DNA of 64,000 nucleotides from Acidobacteriota bacterium (GCA_947467605.1 CANIII010000007.1:62001-126000), one strand, 5' to 3'. Numbered from the stretch's first letter, positions 44,751-54,697 are shown. The notes: a model not told the origin generated them from the letters alone. Program-made: numbers and translations.

Positions 44751-44778
44751 TTGACAATATTTAGGTGGGCGTCATACT
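44751..44778 (+). promoter_or_regulatory. Sigma-70-type promoter of the second MCP gene
   Basis: TTGACA (44751-44756), 16-nt spacer, CATACT (44773-44778). The context GCGTCATACTCA is the same as in the first MCP promoter, so the promoter was copied with the gene. Confidence 0.7.
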
Positions 44779-44886
44779 CATCGCGCCGGTCATGAGAAGA
44801 GCGTCGCATCGCGAGACGCGCGCCGGTAGACGTACACACGAACGCGGCCGCATTGTGCGGCTCCCGGACCTGAGGCCTAACGGATC

Positions 44887-46716
44887 GTGCTGAAGAATCT
44901 AAAGATTGCCACCGTCATCCTTGGAATCGTGCTGTCGCTGGTTGTGCTCATGGGCGTGCTGGCCGGCTACGCCATTCTGGAAATGAGCATCATCAGCAGC
45001 CGCGTGAAGCACACCAACCACGTGGATATTCCTCTCAAGCAGATTGTGGCCACCGTCGCCGAGCTCCAGCTGCATCAGACCATCGAGATCTTCGAAGCGT
45101 TGCAGGACGCCACGCATGGGCGCGGCGATCAGCTGAACGGCGATTTCTCGAAGATCAAGACGATTCAAGCCGAAACGGCCAGCGCATTCGAAGAGGCCGG
45201 CAGCCTGGTCGACAAAGCCGTGGCTGACGCCGACGGCGAGCAGGCGTATGTCGAGGTGAAGCAAGTCCTTCGCAAGCTGACCCGCAGCTACAAGAGCTTC
45301 GAGGATCGCGCGGACGAGCTCACGAAGCTGTTGCCCGTGATCGCGCAGGCCTCGACCCCGGAGACAGAAACGGTCGCCTCGGCGAAGCGTGCGCTCGAAG
45401 CGAGCACGACCGATCTGCGAGCCATCCAGACCACGCTTCAGGGTGAGGTCGATGAGCTCATGAGCAAGGTCGACCGGCTGACTGCGGCCAGCACCGTCGA
45501 GACCGAAGCGGCTGAATCGCGCGTCCAGCGCTCGCTCATCATCTTCAGTGTCATCGCCGTGCTGTTTGGCGCCATCGCGGGCGCGCGGACGGCATCGTCG
45601 ATCCGCAAGCGTCTCGATCAGTCGGTCCTGGCGATCTCGCGCGTGGCCGAGGGCGACCTCTCGCAGCGTCTCGAGGTGACGCGGATGGATGAAATCGGCC
45701 AGCTGTCGCAGGCCGTCAACCGGATGCAGGACAACCTCGCGACGACGGCACGCATGGCCGAGAAGATCGCCGAAGGCGATCTGACCGTGAAGCCGCACCT
45801 GCTGTCGGATCGCGACAGCCTCGGCATCGCCCTCTCGAACATGCTCGAGGTGTTGCGCGACACGGTCGGCAACATCCAGTCGATTACCGGCAGCGTCACG
45901 GCGAGCAGCACGCAGCTCAGAGCCGCCGCGCAACAGATTGCCGCGGGCGCGAGCAGCCAGGCGAGCTCGATCGAAGAGACGTCGTCGGCCATGGAAGAGA
46001 TGGCCGCCGGCATCAAGCAGAACGCCAAGAACGCCGATGAGACGCAGGCCATCGCGCGGCGTGTCGCCGATGAAGCCAAGTCGAGTGTGCAGTCGATTGA
46101 ACGTACCGCCGGCTCGATGAAGGGGATTGCCGAGAAGATCGGTGTCGTTGGTGAGATCACGCGCAAGACGGAGTTGCTGGCACTCAACGCGTCGGTTGAA
46201 GCCGCGCGTGCCGGCGAGCATGGCAAGGGGTTCGCGGTCGTCGCGTCCGAAGTGAGCAAGCTTGCCGAGACGAGCCAGCTGGCGGCCTCGGAGATCATGC
46301 AGTCGTCGGCCGAGGGCAAGGAACTCGCCGAGGCCACGCGCAAGATGCTCGCAGCGCTTCTGCCCGAGATCGAGAAGACCAAAGACCTCGTGCAGGGCAT
46401 TTGCGCATCGAGCGACGAGCAGAGCGTGGGCGCCGGCCAGATCAGCCTCGCCGTCAACCAGCTCGATCGCGTGATTCAGCAGAACGCTGCGGCGTCGGCA
46501 GAGTTGGCGGAAACCGCTGCCGCGCTGTCCGCGCAGGCTGTGGGGTTGAAGCGCGCGACGTCCTTCTTCAAGCTCGGGCGCGCGGCCGCCGATGGCGACC
46601 GCCCGGCCAGCCGTGTCGTCATTCGTTCGGTCGAGGATCGTGACGGCCGGCTGCTGCTCGGGCCTGGTGAAGACGGATCGAGCGCGACGCACGACGGCGA
46701 TCTGGGTCGCTACTAG
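44887..46716 (+). CDS. Methyl-accepting chemotaxis protein, double-HAMP form
   Basis: A 609-aa sister of the preceding receptor: same TM1, helical periplasmic sensor, TM2 and signalling bundle. It has two HAMP-type units in a row ([12 protein letters not shown] and [13 protein letters not shown]). The signalling tip sequence is [19 protein letters not shown]. The C-terminal linker differs from that of its sister, but EDRDGRLL and HDGDLGRY are shared. GTG 44887 is the start. Confidence 0.93.
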   Translation: MLKNLKIATVILGIVLSLVVLMGVLAGYAILEMSIISSRVKHTNHVDIPLKQIVATVAELQLHQTIEIFEALQDATHGRGDQLNGDFSKIKTIQAETASAFEEAGSLVDKAVADADGEQAYVEVKQVLRKLTRSYKSFEDRADELTKLLPVIAQASTPETETVASAKRALEASTTDLRAIQTTLQGEVDELMSKVDRLTAASTVETEAAESRVQRSLIIFSVIAVLFGAIAGARTASSIRKRLDQSVLAISRVAEGDLSQRLEVTRMDEIGQLSQAVNRMQDNLATTARMAEKIAEGDLTVKPHLLSDRDSLGIALSNMLEVLRDTVGNIQSITGSVTASSTQLRAAAQQIAAGASSQASSIEETSSAMEEMAAGIKQNAKNADETQAIARRVADEAKSSVQSIERTAGSMKGIAEKIGVVGEITRKTELLALNASVEAARAGEHGKGFAVVASEVSKLAETSQLAASEIMQSSAEGKELAEATRKMLAALLPEIEKTKDLVQGICASSDEQSVGAGQISLAVNQLDRVIQQNAAASAELAETAAALSAQAVGLKRATSFFKLGRAAADGDRPASRVVIRSVEDRDGRLLLGPGEDGSSATHDGDLGRY

Positions 46717-46736
46717 CTTCCCGGCTCACATTGGTG

Positions 46737-47696
46737 ATGCAGGACCCCAAACATTTCGTCTACGCGCACCGCGGATTTCAATACGCGGTTCCGGTAGAGA
46801 ACGTGCTGGAGATTGTTGAACTGCCGTCACTGCTGCCCTTCCACGGCACCATGCGCGGCGCGCTCGGCAACATGGTGCATCGAGAACATTTGTTGCCGGT
46901 GCTCGACGCCACGGATCTTTCGACCAGTCTCGGGCCCGGGCCCGAGCGACAGATCGAAACCATCGTGGTGATTCAGCACGACGGCGTGTTCTGCGCCCTC
47001 GCAATTGATCGCTACATCACCGTGGTGCAGCTGGCGTCGCCCGTCGACGCGGCGGCACCCGTCGATCCCGCAGTCGACGGCCGACAACAGATCGTCGAGG
47101 CGACGCTCGGCTTCCGCAACAACTCATTGATCGTGCTGTCGGTCGCGGCGCTGACGCGCATGGTGCGCGATCAGTTCGGCGACCAGCACGTCCTCCGTGA
47201 AGACGGCGATGCCACGGGGCCTGTCGAAGACGTCGCTGATGTCGCCTGGAATGGCTACCTCTGCGCACGCATCGGCACCGTGGTGCTCGGCATCCCGATC
47301 GAGCCGGTCCTCGAAGTCATCGAAAACTACGAAGTGACGCCGCTCTTTCTCGTCGACCCCTCGCTGCGCGGCTTGATCAATCTGCGGGGTCAGGTGCTCG
47401 CCGTACTCGACATCTCGGGCGATCTGGGCCTGCCATTTCGCACACTTGAGGAAGTCAGCCAGTTTGTGATCGTCCGCGCCGATGACACCGAGTTCGCGCT
47501 GTGCGTGGACAAAGTCGTCGGGCAACGGCGAATCCGCCAGGCGCAGATTGAAAGCGCCGACTCCCTGATGAACGGTGAGTTGGCGAAGTATCTGGTGGGC
47601 GTGCATCAGTCGGACGCCGACCCGACGCTGATCATCTCGGTCCCGAACATCCTGCAGCTCACTCGGCTCCAGTCCGTGCTCAATCAACCGGCATGA
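46737..47696 (+). CDS. Double CheW-domain coupling protein
   Basis: About 319 aa from ATG 46737 (GTG 46734 also possible). Two CheW-like SH3-fold domains in tandem: residues ~1-140 (FQYAVPVENVLEIVEL, MVHREHLLPVLD) and ~175-315 (VLGIPIEPVLEVIENYEVTP, LINLRGQVLAVLDISGDLG). CheW joins receptors to CheA. Two domains in one chain could bridge two receptors or kinases in the array. Its stop overlaps the CheA ATG (ATGA). Confidence 0.92.
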   Translation: MQDPKHFVYAHRGFQYAVPVENVLEIVELPSLLPFHGTMRGALGNMVHREHLLPVLDATDLSTSLGPGPERQIETIVVIQHDGVFCALAIDRYITVVQLASPVDAAAPVDPAVDGRQQIVEATLGFRNNSLIVLSVAALTRMVRDQFGDQHVLREDGDATGPVEDVADVAWNGYLCARIGTVVLGIPIEPVLEVIENYEVTPLFLVDPSLRGLINLRGQVLAVLDISGDLGLPFRTLEEVSQFVIVRADDTEFALCVDKVVGQRRIRQAQIESADSLMNGELAKYLVGVHQSDADPTLIISVPNILQLTRLQSVLNQPA

Positions 47697-50686
47697 AGCA
47701 CTACCCGGAAGCGCTGCTCGATGTTCCGGACGCGGCCACAGGGCCAGCGCCACTGCCGACCACCGGCGCGGTCGCGGCGTGCTTCGCAGACTTTCGCGAA
47801 ACGGCGCTCATCGAACTCGCCTGGATCAGCCGCACGGTCAAACAGATCAAGCAGAGTGACGACGAAGACGTGCTCGATCATCTGTACCGTCGCGGCCACG
47901 TCGTGGCCCGCCTGGCGGAAGTGCTCGAGATCCCGCGCGTGTCGCAGGTGCTCGCGCTGCTCGATCTGGTGCTCGACCTCGGCCGCAATGCCGGAGGGTT
48001 CGGCTCCCACTCCATGGGCTATCTCGTGGCGTTGCTGGTCGACACCGCCACGAAGGTACTCGACGAGTTGGCCACCACGGGGCACGCGTCGATGGACATT
48101 GATGATGTCGTCGGCGAGTGCCGCACCTATCTTGCTCGGCCGCTGGCCGAGAGCAATGCCCCTCCCGTCGTTGCGGTCGTTGAAGAAGCGCCCCCGCCCG
48201 CCATCGCCGAGCCTGACGTCGTCGAGGCCGCGCCGCCCGTGCGCCTGCCACCGACGGTGGTCGACGATGGACCCGAGGCGCTGGACGTGCCGGTGGACAA
48301 AGTCACCTTCATTGCTGATTTCTGCGACGAGGCACGTGAAAGTCTGGGCAACGTCGGACGGAAGTTGATCGAGCTTGAGACGTCTGCGTCAGGCGGAGAC
48401 GTGGTCAACGACCTGTTTCGCAGCGTGCACACGGTGAAGGGGGGCGCCCGTCTGCTGAAGATCAGCAAGATCGAAGCCGTCAGTCACGCGATGGAGAGCA
48501 TTCTCGATCAGGTGCGCAAGGGCACGCGCCAGGCCACACCCGCGACCGTCGATGTGCTGATGGATTGCACACGCGGTCTCGAGTCGCTCGTTGAGGAAGT
48601 CGGCACGGGCGGGCCGTTGCTGACCCGGATTCAGCCGCTGCTCACGGCGCTCGATGCGGTGACGAGCGGGGCGCCAGTGCCAGTCGCACCAGCCGCCGCG
48701 GAGGCCGCGACCACTCCGCCAGCGCCCGCGAGCGATGCCGCGCTGATGAAAGACGCCGCGCCCTCAAAAGACGCCGCGAAGGCGCGCGCCGTGTCGGGCG
48801 GTGAAAGCATTCGCGTGCCCACCGAGAAGCTCGACGAAGTGCTCAACACCGCATCCGAGATCTTCATCGGTCGCATTCGACTGCAGAGCGAGCTGGCGGC
48901 GCTCGACGCGGCACTCCATCAGTTCAAGAAGGCCCTGCACCAGATGGAGGGCCTCGACGCCAACACGATTCTCGCGCGACTCGCGGTGGCCAACAGCCGC
49001 GTGTGTCAGGAACTGCAACACCTGCTGAGCCGCGGCACCGTCCATGTGCCGCAGGATCGGCTCGAGGCGATGGTCGGCCGATTCCATGATGAGCTGCAGC
49101 TCGAGCTTGAAGCGCAGCACGTGTCGAACGCCGAGGAGATCACGCTCAACGTGCTCTCGATCGAGGAAATCCGCAAGCGGTTCCAGAAGAACATCGAGCG
49201 GCTCGAGCAGTTGAGTTCGCGACTGCAGTCTGGCGCCATGAGTTTCCGCATGGTGCCGATCTCGCAGCTCTTCGACCGGTTCCCCGCGCAGGTGCGTGAG
49301 GTCGCGCGGCAGGTCGGCAAGAAGGTGCGCCTCGATGTCAGCGGCGGCGACACCGAACTCGACAAGGTGTTGATCAACAAGCTCGGCGATCCGTTGATCC
49401 ACATCATGCGCAACGCGATCGATCACGGCATCGAAGACGCCGAGGGGCGCCTCGCTGCCGGCAAGCCCGACGTCGGCCGCATCACCCTGCGCGCGTATTA
49501 CCACGGCTCGCACGCCGTGATCGAAGTGTCTGACGACGGCCGCGGCATCGACCAGCAGCGCGTGCTCGACAAAGCGGTCAGCGTGCAGCTGGTGACGCCG
49601 GAGCGCGCGGCAACGATCACGCCTGCCGAGATCCTTGAACTGATCTTCGAACCAGGCTTCTCGACGGCCGGCAAGGTCTCTGCGCTGTCGGGCCGCGGCG
49701 TCGGCATGGACGTCGTGAAGACGGCCGTCAATCAGGTGCAGGGCTCGGTGGCCATCGAGAGCACGCTCGGCACCGGGACCACGATTCGCATCAAGCTGCC
49801 GCTCACGCTCGCCGTCGTCGGCATTCTGCTGGTCGAAGAGCGGTCGAACCAGTTTGCGTTCCCGATTCTGAATGTCGAGGAAGTGCTGTCGGTCGATCGC
49901 ACGCAGATTCGTCAGGTCAGCGGCGCGACGGTGTATAACCACCGCGGGCGCACGATGCCGGTGATGTCGCTGTCGAAGCTGCTCGACTTCCCGAGCGGCT
50001 CGTTCTCCGAACCGTTCCTGTCGCTGGTCGTGCTGACCGACGGCGACAAGCGGATCGGCATCATTGTGGATGCCGTGCTCGGCAAGCAGGACGTGCTGAT
50101 CAAGAACCTCGGCAGCCTTGTGCGGCACGTGCCGTTTGTGATGGGTTGCACCATCTTGAGCGACAGCCGATTGGTGCTGATCCTGAATGCGTGGGAGGTG
50201 GTCAACAAGGCCCGCGCGAAAACCGGCGCGACCGATCTGGCCGTACGCCCCACGGGCCACTCGAAGCGCAAGGAACACGTCGTGCTCGTCGTGGACGACT
50301 CGCCAATCCAGCGCAAGAACCTCTGTTCGATCATCAGCCAGGCGGGCTACCGCGTCGATGCGGCCGAGAACGGGTTCGAGGGACTGAAGTTCATTCGCCG
50401 CCGCCGGTACTCGGTCTACTGTGTTGACGTGATCATGCCGCTCATGGACGGATTCGAGTTCGTCGAGCGTCTCCGGCGCACCACCGGCCAGACCGACGCG
50501 CCGATCTTCTTCATCACCGCCCGCACCACGCGCACCGATCGCGAGCGTGCGGCGGGCCTCGGCGTGGTCGAGTACTTCAACAAGCCTGTCGATGCGGAAC
50601 GACTGATCGCATCGATCGACGAGCATTGCCTCGGTGCGGCGCATCGTGAGGCTGCCGAGTCCGGGGCGGAAGGCGGCCACACGTGA
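47693..50686 (+). CDS. cheA: Hybrid chemosensory histidine kinase CheA-REC with two HPt-like domains
   Basis: A 997-aa kinase. A degenerate HPt-like helical domain (~28-130, H69) and an Ala/Pro linker precede a canonical HPt (~203-310; H246 in SVHTVKGGARLL). The dimerisation helices and ATPase follow: N box RNAIDHGIEDAEG, G1 VSDDGRGID, and G2 GRGVGMDVVK. Next come a CheW-like regulatory domain and a C-terminal receiver (~862-985; LVVDDS, phospho-acceptor D912, ITART, NKPVD). It autophosphorylates in response to the MCPs. The attached receiver may act as phosphate sink or branch point. Confidence 0.95.
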   Translation: MKHYPEALLDVPDAATGPAPLPTTGAVAACFADFRETALIELAWISRTVKQIKQSDDEDVLDHLYRRGHVVARLAEVLEIPRVSQVLALLDLVLDLGRNAGGFGSHSMGYLVALLVDTATKVLDELATTGHASMDIDDVVGECRTYLARPLAESNAPPVVAVVEEAPPPAIAEPDVVEAAPPVRLPPTVVDDGPEALDVPVDKVTFIADFCDEARESLGNVGRKLIELETSASGGDVVNDLFRSVHTVKGGARLLKISKIEAVSHAMESILDQVRKGTRQATPATVDVLMDCTRGLESLVEEVGTGGPLLTRIQPLLTALDAVTSGAPVPVAPAAAEAATTPPAPASDAALMKDAAPSKDAAKARAVSGGESIRVPTEKLDEVLNTASEIFIGRIRLQSELAALDAALHQFKKALHQMEGLDANTILARLAVANSRVCQELQHLLSRGTVHVPQDRLEAMVGRFHDELQLELEAQHVSNAEEITLNVLSIEEIRKRFQKNIERLEQLSSRLQSGAMSFRMVPISQLFDRFPAQVREVARQVGKKVRLDVSGGDTELDKVLINKLGDPLIHIMRNAIDHGIEDAEGRLAAGKPDVGRITLRAYYHGSHAVIEVSDDGRGIDQQRVLDKAVSVQLVTPERAATITPAEILELIFEPGFSTAGKVSALSGRGVGMDVVKTAVNQVQGSVAIESTLGTGTTIRIKLPLTLAVVGILLVEERSNQFAFPILNVEEVLSVDRTQIRQVSGATVYNHRGRTMPVMSLSKLLDFPSGSFSEPFLSLVVLTDGDKRIGIIVDAVLGKQDVLIKNLGSLVRHVPFVMGCTILSDSRLVLILNAWEVVNKARAKTGATDLAVRPTGHSKRKEHVVLVVDDSPIQRKNLCSIISQAGYRVDAAENGFEGLKFIRRRRYSVYCVDVIMPLMDGFEFVERLRRTTGQTDAPIFFITARTTRTDRERAAGLGVVEYFNKPVDAERLIASIDEHCLGAAHREAAESGAEGGHT

Positions 50687-52689
50687 TGGAGTCCGCCGGC
50701 ATGTTGTTGTGCATCGAGAATCCTATCTACCGCCGCTATCTCGAGCATGAGTTCACGGCCCGTGGCACGGCGTTCAGCTCGGTCGACACCGAATCGCTCG
50801 CGACGGTCATCGCCGAGAACCCGAACGGATTACTGCTGCTGCAGTCGGAGTCGTTCGAGTACGGCCTGATCGATCTCTCCGCACGGCTGAAGCGCATCTT
50901 CGGTGACGAGATCAAGGTGTTGCTCCTGTCGTCCGACTATCGGACGGGCGACGACGCCGGACACTCGGTGGATGCGTTCTTGCAGTTTCCCGCCACGGTC
51001 GATGAGGTGCTGGGTGCCGTCGGCACGCTGTCGGATCGCGGACGGAAGATTCTGCTGATCGACGACTCGAAGCTCGTGCACAACCACCTCGGTCCGCCAC
51101 TGCGTGGCGAGGGGTATCAGGTCTTCAACGCGTTCGACGGCGCGGAAGGTCTGGAGCAGGCCAAGATCATCGCGCCCGATCTGATCATCTGCGACATCGA
51201 AATGCCGAAGATGAACGGGTACGAGGCGTGCTCCGCCATTCGCAAGACCGAGGGCATTGCCGACACCTACATCATCATGTCGAGCACACTCGGCTCGGCG
51301 ACCGATCAGCAGCAAGGTTTCAAAGTCGGCGTCGACGAGTACCTCACCAAGCCGGTCGTCATTCCAGAGCTGCTGGACCGCATTCGCAAGGTCTTCAAGT
51401 CGTCGCGTGGTGGACGCGAAAACATTCTCGTGCTCGAGAGCGACGACGTCGTGTCGCGCAGCGTGTACAAGTCTCTGCACAAGCAGGGGTTTTCGGTGCG
51501 CGAGACCACCACGATCAAGGCGACGGTGCGGCAGCTCGAGAAATTGAGCTATGACCTGGTGATCTCGACCATGTCACCGCGCGACGGATCGGTGATTGAG
51601 CTGATGACGGCGCTGCGTGGCTTGCCGGTCGAGCGTCGGCCCGACGTCGTCATCATGACGTCGCGCGGGAGTTACGCCGACGAGAAGATGGTTGTGAACG
51701 CCGGTGCGGCCGGCATCATCACGAAGCCGTTCACGATGGACAGCCTGCTGGCAACCGTCGAGCGCACACTTGCCGACCGGCGTGCCGGCCAGGAGCGCGC
51801 GCATCTGGACAAATACGTCTCGAAGGCGTCGCGGAAGATGGCGATCGAAAAATCGATCCTGTCGGGCAAGACGGCCGGGGCCCGGGCCTACAAGAAGGCC
51901 GTGACGGTCTTCTTCAGCGACATCAAGTCGTTTACGTCGCGCTGCGAGAAATACACGCCGCGGGAAGTCGTGACCCAGGTCAACACGCTGTTCGAGGTGC
52001 TCACGCGCGTCATCATGGCGCACGAGGGCGACGTCGACAAATTCATCGGCGATGCATGCATGGCGTTCTGGACGGATCGCGATCTGACCGTCACGGCCCG
52101 CCGAGCGCTCAAGGCCGTGGTCGAGATGCGTCGCGCGTTGGCGGTGATGAACGAGCAGCACCCGAACCTGAAAGAGGATCCGATACACATTCGGATCGGT
52201 CTCAACACCGGCGAGGTCATCCTGTGCGACCTCGGCTCAGCCGACGCGCGCATGGATCTGAGCATTATCGGCGACCCGGTGAATGTGGCGGCGCGGTTCG
52301 AATCGGCGGCCAAACAATACGGCGTCGACAACCTCATCGGCGAGAGCACGATCGCCGGCCTGCTGGATGAATTCGCCGCACGGCCGATCGACTGGGTGCG
52401 CGTCAAAGGCAAGAACGAACCGGTCGCCTGCTACGAACTGATCGGCGAGCAGGGGCAGATCTCCCCACGCGAGACGACGTTGATTCAGGAGTACTCCCGC
52501 GGGATGGCGCTCTACCGCGCCGGCAGTTTTGCGGAGGCGCTCGCCGCATTTGAAACGTCGGATCCGTACGAGTGGCACACGGCCGAAGGCGACCTGAATC
52601 CGTCGCGGCTGTTCATGGAACGCTGCCGCACCCTGATCGCACACCCGCCCGAGCACTGGGACGGCGTGTGGACGCTGACGTCCAAGTAG
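50686..52689 (+). CDS. Triple-receiver response regulator fused to a class III nucleotide cyclase
   Basis: A 667-aa protein starting at ATG 50686 on the CheA stop (TGATG). REC1 (~1-115) has lost its acidic pocket and acceptor. REC2 (~118-240) is canonical, with LLIDDSK, acceptor D170 in LIICDIEMP, and TKPV. REC3 (~245-365) has Thr in the acceptor position (DLVISTMSP) but keeps TKPF. The cyclase domain (~400-590) retains metal ligands in FFSDIKSFT and KFIGDACMAFW, the Lys in VDKFIGD, and VNVAAR. The adenine-selecting position is Ser (LSIIGDPVN). It is the only evident effector in the operon, so cAMP (less likely cGMP) is the probable output. Confidence 0.92.
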   Translation: MESAGMLLCIENPIYRRYLEHEFTARGTAFSSVDTESLATVIAENPNGLLLLQSESFEYGLIDLSARLKRIFGDEIKVLLLSSDYRTGDDAGHSVDAFLQFPATVDEVLGAVGTLSDRGRKILLIDDSKLVHNHLGPPLRGEGYQVFNAFDGAEGLEQAKIIAPDLIICDIEMPKMNGYEACSAIRKTEGIADTYIIMSSTLGSATDQQQGFKVGVDEYLTKPVVIPELLDRIRKVFKSSRGGRENILVLESDDVVSRSVYKSLHKQGFSVRETTTIKATVRQLEKLSYDLVISTMSPRDGSVIELMTALRGLPVERRPDVVIMTSRGSYADEKMVVNAGAAGIITKPFTMDSLLATVERTLADRRAGQERAHLDKYVSKASRKMAIEKSILSGKTAGARAYKKAVTVFFSDIKSFTSRCEKYTPREVVTQVNTLFEVLTRVIMAHEGDVDKFIGDACMAFWTDRDLTVTARRALKAVVEMRRALAVMNEQHPNLKEDPIHIRIGLNTGEVILCDLGSADARMDLSIIGDPVNVAARFESAAKQYGVDNLIGESTIAGLLDEFAARPIDWVRVKGKNEPVACYELIGEQGQISPRETTLIQEYSRGMALYRAGSFAEALAAFETSDPYEWHTAEGDLNPSRLFMERCRTLIAHPPEHWDGVWTLTSK

Positions 52690-52696
52690 CGCTGTC

Positions 52697-53548
52697 GTGA
52701 CCGACGCCCTCGCCTCGCGGTTGCCGCTGCACGTCCATGAATACCGGCGCCTGAGAGACCTCGTCGGCCAGCAGTTCGGCATTCAGCTCACCGATGACAA
52801 GCAGGTGCTCGTCACCAACCGCATGGGCAACTACCTGGTGAGCCGTGGCTTTCAAAGCTACACGCAGTTTCTCGACCAGCTCGAGACCGAACGTGGCGGG
52901 CCGTTGCTCGACGACCTCGCGTCGCTCATCAGCACGAACCACACGTATTTCTTCAGAGACGACGTGCATTTCACGATGCTGAGCACGACGGTCTGGCCGG
53001 AGCTCGAACACGAGGCGCGGCGCACGCGCGCGCGTGACCTGCGCGTGTGGTGCGCGGCATCATCGACCGGCGAAGAGGCGTACTCGATCCTGTTCACCAT
53101 GCTCGACTACTTCGGGCCGCGCTACTCCACGTTCGAGGCGGGCCTGCTCGCGACAGATATCTCGACGGCAGCGCTCGACCAGGCCACACGCGGCGTCTAC
53201 GAGGCGTCCCGCGCCGCGGCGGTGCCGGCGCACCTGCGCGACAAGTACATGAGCCGACGCCCCGACGGCAAGATGGAAGTGCTGCCCGAAGTGCGGCGTG
53301 AAGCGCACTTCCGTAAATTCAATCTCATGACGACGGTGTTTCCGTTCAAGAAGCCGTTTCACGTGATCTTCTGTCGCAACGTGATGATCTATTTTGACGT
53401 CGCGGCGCGCGCGGCGCTCGTCGAGCGTTTGAAAGATTGTCTCGTCCCCGGTGGTCTGCTCTTTGTGGGACCGTCCGAGGCGATTCACGGCGAAGTGGGT
53501 CTCGAATACGTCGCGCCGGCTGTGTATCGGCGTAAGGGCCGACGCTGA
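52697..53548 (+). CDS. cheR: Chemoreceptor methyltransferase CheR
   Basis: A 283-aa SAM-dependent methyltransferase. The helical N-terminal domain (~10-80) is followed by the Rossmann domain: RVWCAASSTGEEAYSI (SAM-binding), LLATDISTAAL and IFCRNVMIYFD. It methylates glutamates in the MCP signalling bundles for adaptation. GTG 52697 follows the cyclase gene by 7 nt and its stop overlaps cheB (TGATG). No TPR extension is present. Confidence 0.95.
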   Translation: MTDALASRLPLHVHEYRRLRDLVGQQFGIQLTDDKQVLVTNRMGNYLVSRGFQSYTQFLDQLETERGGPLLDDLASLISTNHTYFFRDDVHFTMLSTTVWPELEHEARRTRARDLRVWCAASSTGEEAYSILFTMLDYFGPRYSTFEAGLLATDISTAALDQATRGVYEASRAAAVPAHLRDKYMSRRPDGKMEVLPEVRREAHFRKFNLMTTVFPFKKPFHVIFCRNVMIYFDVAARAALVERLKDCLVPGGLLFVGPSEAIHGEVGLEYVAPAVYRRKGRR

Positions 53549-54672
53549 TGACACCGGTACGCAAAGTGCGCGTCGTCGTCATCGATCACATGCCCCTGTC
53601 GCGCAAGGCGGTGGCCGAGAGCGTCGGCGGGTCGGCCATCGTGGAAATTGTCGGCGTCGCCTCCTCGCCGCGACCGGCGATTCGCAAGCTGGATGCGCTC
53701 AAGCCCGATGTGATCCTCCTTGATCTCGAAGATGCGTCGGCCGAGGAGCTGTCGTTGCTCGTGCCGCTGGCCCGCGAGGTGCAGGTGCCGATCGTCCTCT
53801 TCACCGCGCTCGACGCCGCCGCGCGGCGCATGGTGATGACCACACTCGGCATCGATGCGGATCGCGTCATTGAGAAGCCACTCAGCAACCTGATCGCCGG
53901 GATCTTCGAAATCGCCCCCGTGCTTGAAGCGACGCTGAAACGAGTGCACACCGGCGAGCGGCTGCGATGGCCAGGCCCGGTGACCGCAGAACCGGCGCGC
54001 ATCGTTGCGCGTCCTGCCGCACGTCCTGCGCCGCCGTCACCACCACCACCACCACCACCACCGCAGCGGAACCTGCTGCCGTCCGCCACGCCCGCGCGGT
54101 CATCGCAGCGCATCATCGCCATCGGCGCATCCACCGGCGGCACCGAAGTGATCGCTGATCTGCTGACGCGCTTGCCCACCGACATGCCGGGGATCGTGAT
54201 CGTGCAGCACATGCCGCAGGAGTTCACGGGCAAGTTCGCTGAGCGGCTCGATCAACTGTCTCCACTTTCCATCAAGGAAGCCGAAGACGGCGATCGGATC
54301 TTGCAGGGCGCGGTGCTGATTGCGCCCGGTGGCCACCAGTTGCGCGTGACCCGTCAAGGTGACGGCTTCGTCGTGCGCGTGCAGGAGACCACCCGTGTCA
54401 GCGGGCATTGCCCGTCAGTGGACGTGCTGTTGTCGTCGGTCGCCAAGGCGGCCGGCGCGCGTGGCATCGGCGTCGTGCTCACGGGGATGGGAAAGGATGG
54501 CGCGCAAGGCCTGCTCGAGATGCGGCAGGCGGGCGGGCGGACGTTTGCTCAAGACAAAGCCAGCAGCACCGTGTTCGGCATGCCGGCCGAGGCGGAGCGC
54601 ATGGGCGGCGCCGAGAAGGTCGTGTCTGCGGCCGATCTGCCGCGGCAACTGTCGCTCGTCGCCTACAGCTGA
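53548..54672 (+). CDS. cheB: Chemoreceptor methylesterase CheB
   Basis: A 374-aa protein: receiver domain (~5-130; acceptor D59 in VILLDLEDAS, Lys in EKPLS, first acidic pair reduced to IDH), a proline-rich linker (~145-180), and the methylesterase domain (~185-370). The catalytic triad is S195 (GASTGG), H221 (VQHMP) and D317 (GMGKDGA). It removes methyl groups from MCPs when activated by CheA. It is the last gene of the operon and is followed by a long hairpin. Confidence 0.95.
   Translation: MTPVRKVRVVVIDHMPLSRKAVAESVGGSAIVEIVGVASSPRPAIRKLDALKPDVILLDLEDASAEELSLLVPLAREVQVPIVLFTALDAAARRMVMTTLGIDADRVIEKPLSNLIAGIFEIAPVLEATLKRVHTGERLRWPGPVTAEPARIVARPAARPAPPSPPPPPPPPQRNLLPSATPARSSQRIIAIGASTGGTEVIADLLTRLPTDMPGIVIVQHMPQEFTGKFAERLDQLSPLSIKEAEDGDRILQGAVLIAPGGHQLRVTRQGDGFVVRVQETTRVSGHCPSVDVLLSSVAKAAGARGIGVVLTGMGKDGAQGLLEMRQAGGRTFAQDKASSTVFGMPAEAERMGGAEKVVSAADLPRQLSLVAYS
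54038..54061 (+). repeat. (CAC)8 microsatellite in the cheB linker
   Basis: Eight CAC triplets encode a run of prolines between the receiver and esterase domains. Length changes would alter linker length without shifting the frame. Confidence 0.8.
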
Positions 54673-54697
54673 AAACCGACTCACCCAGAACCAGTAA

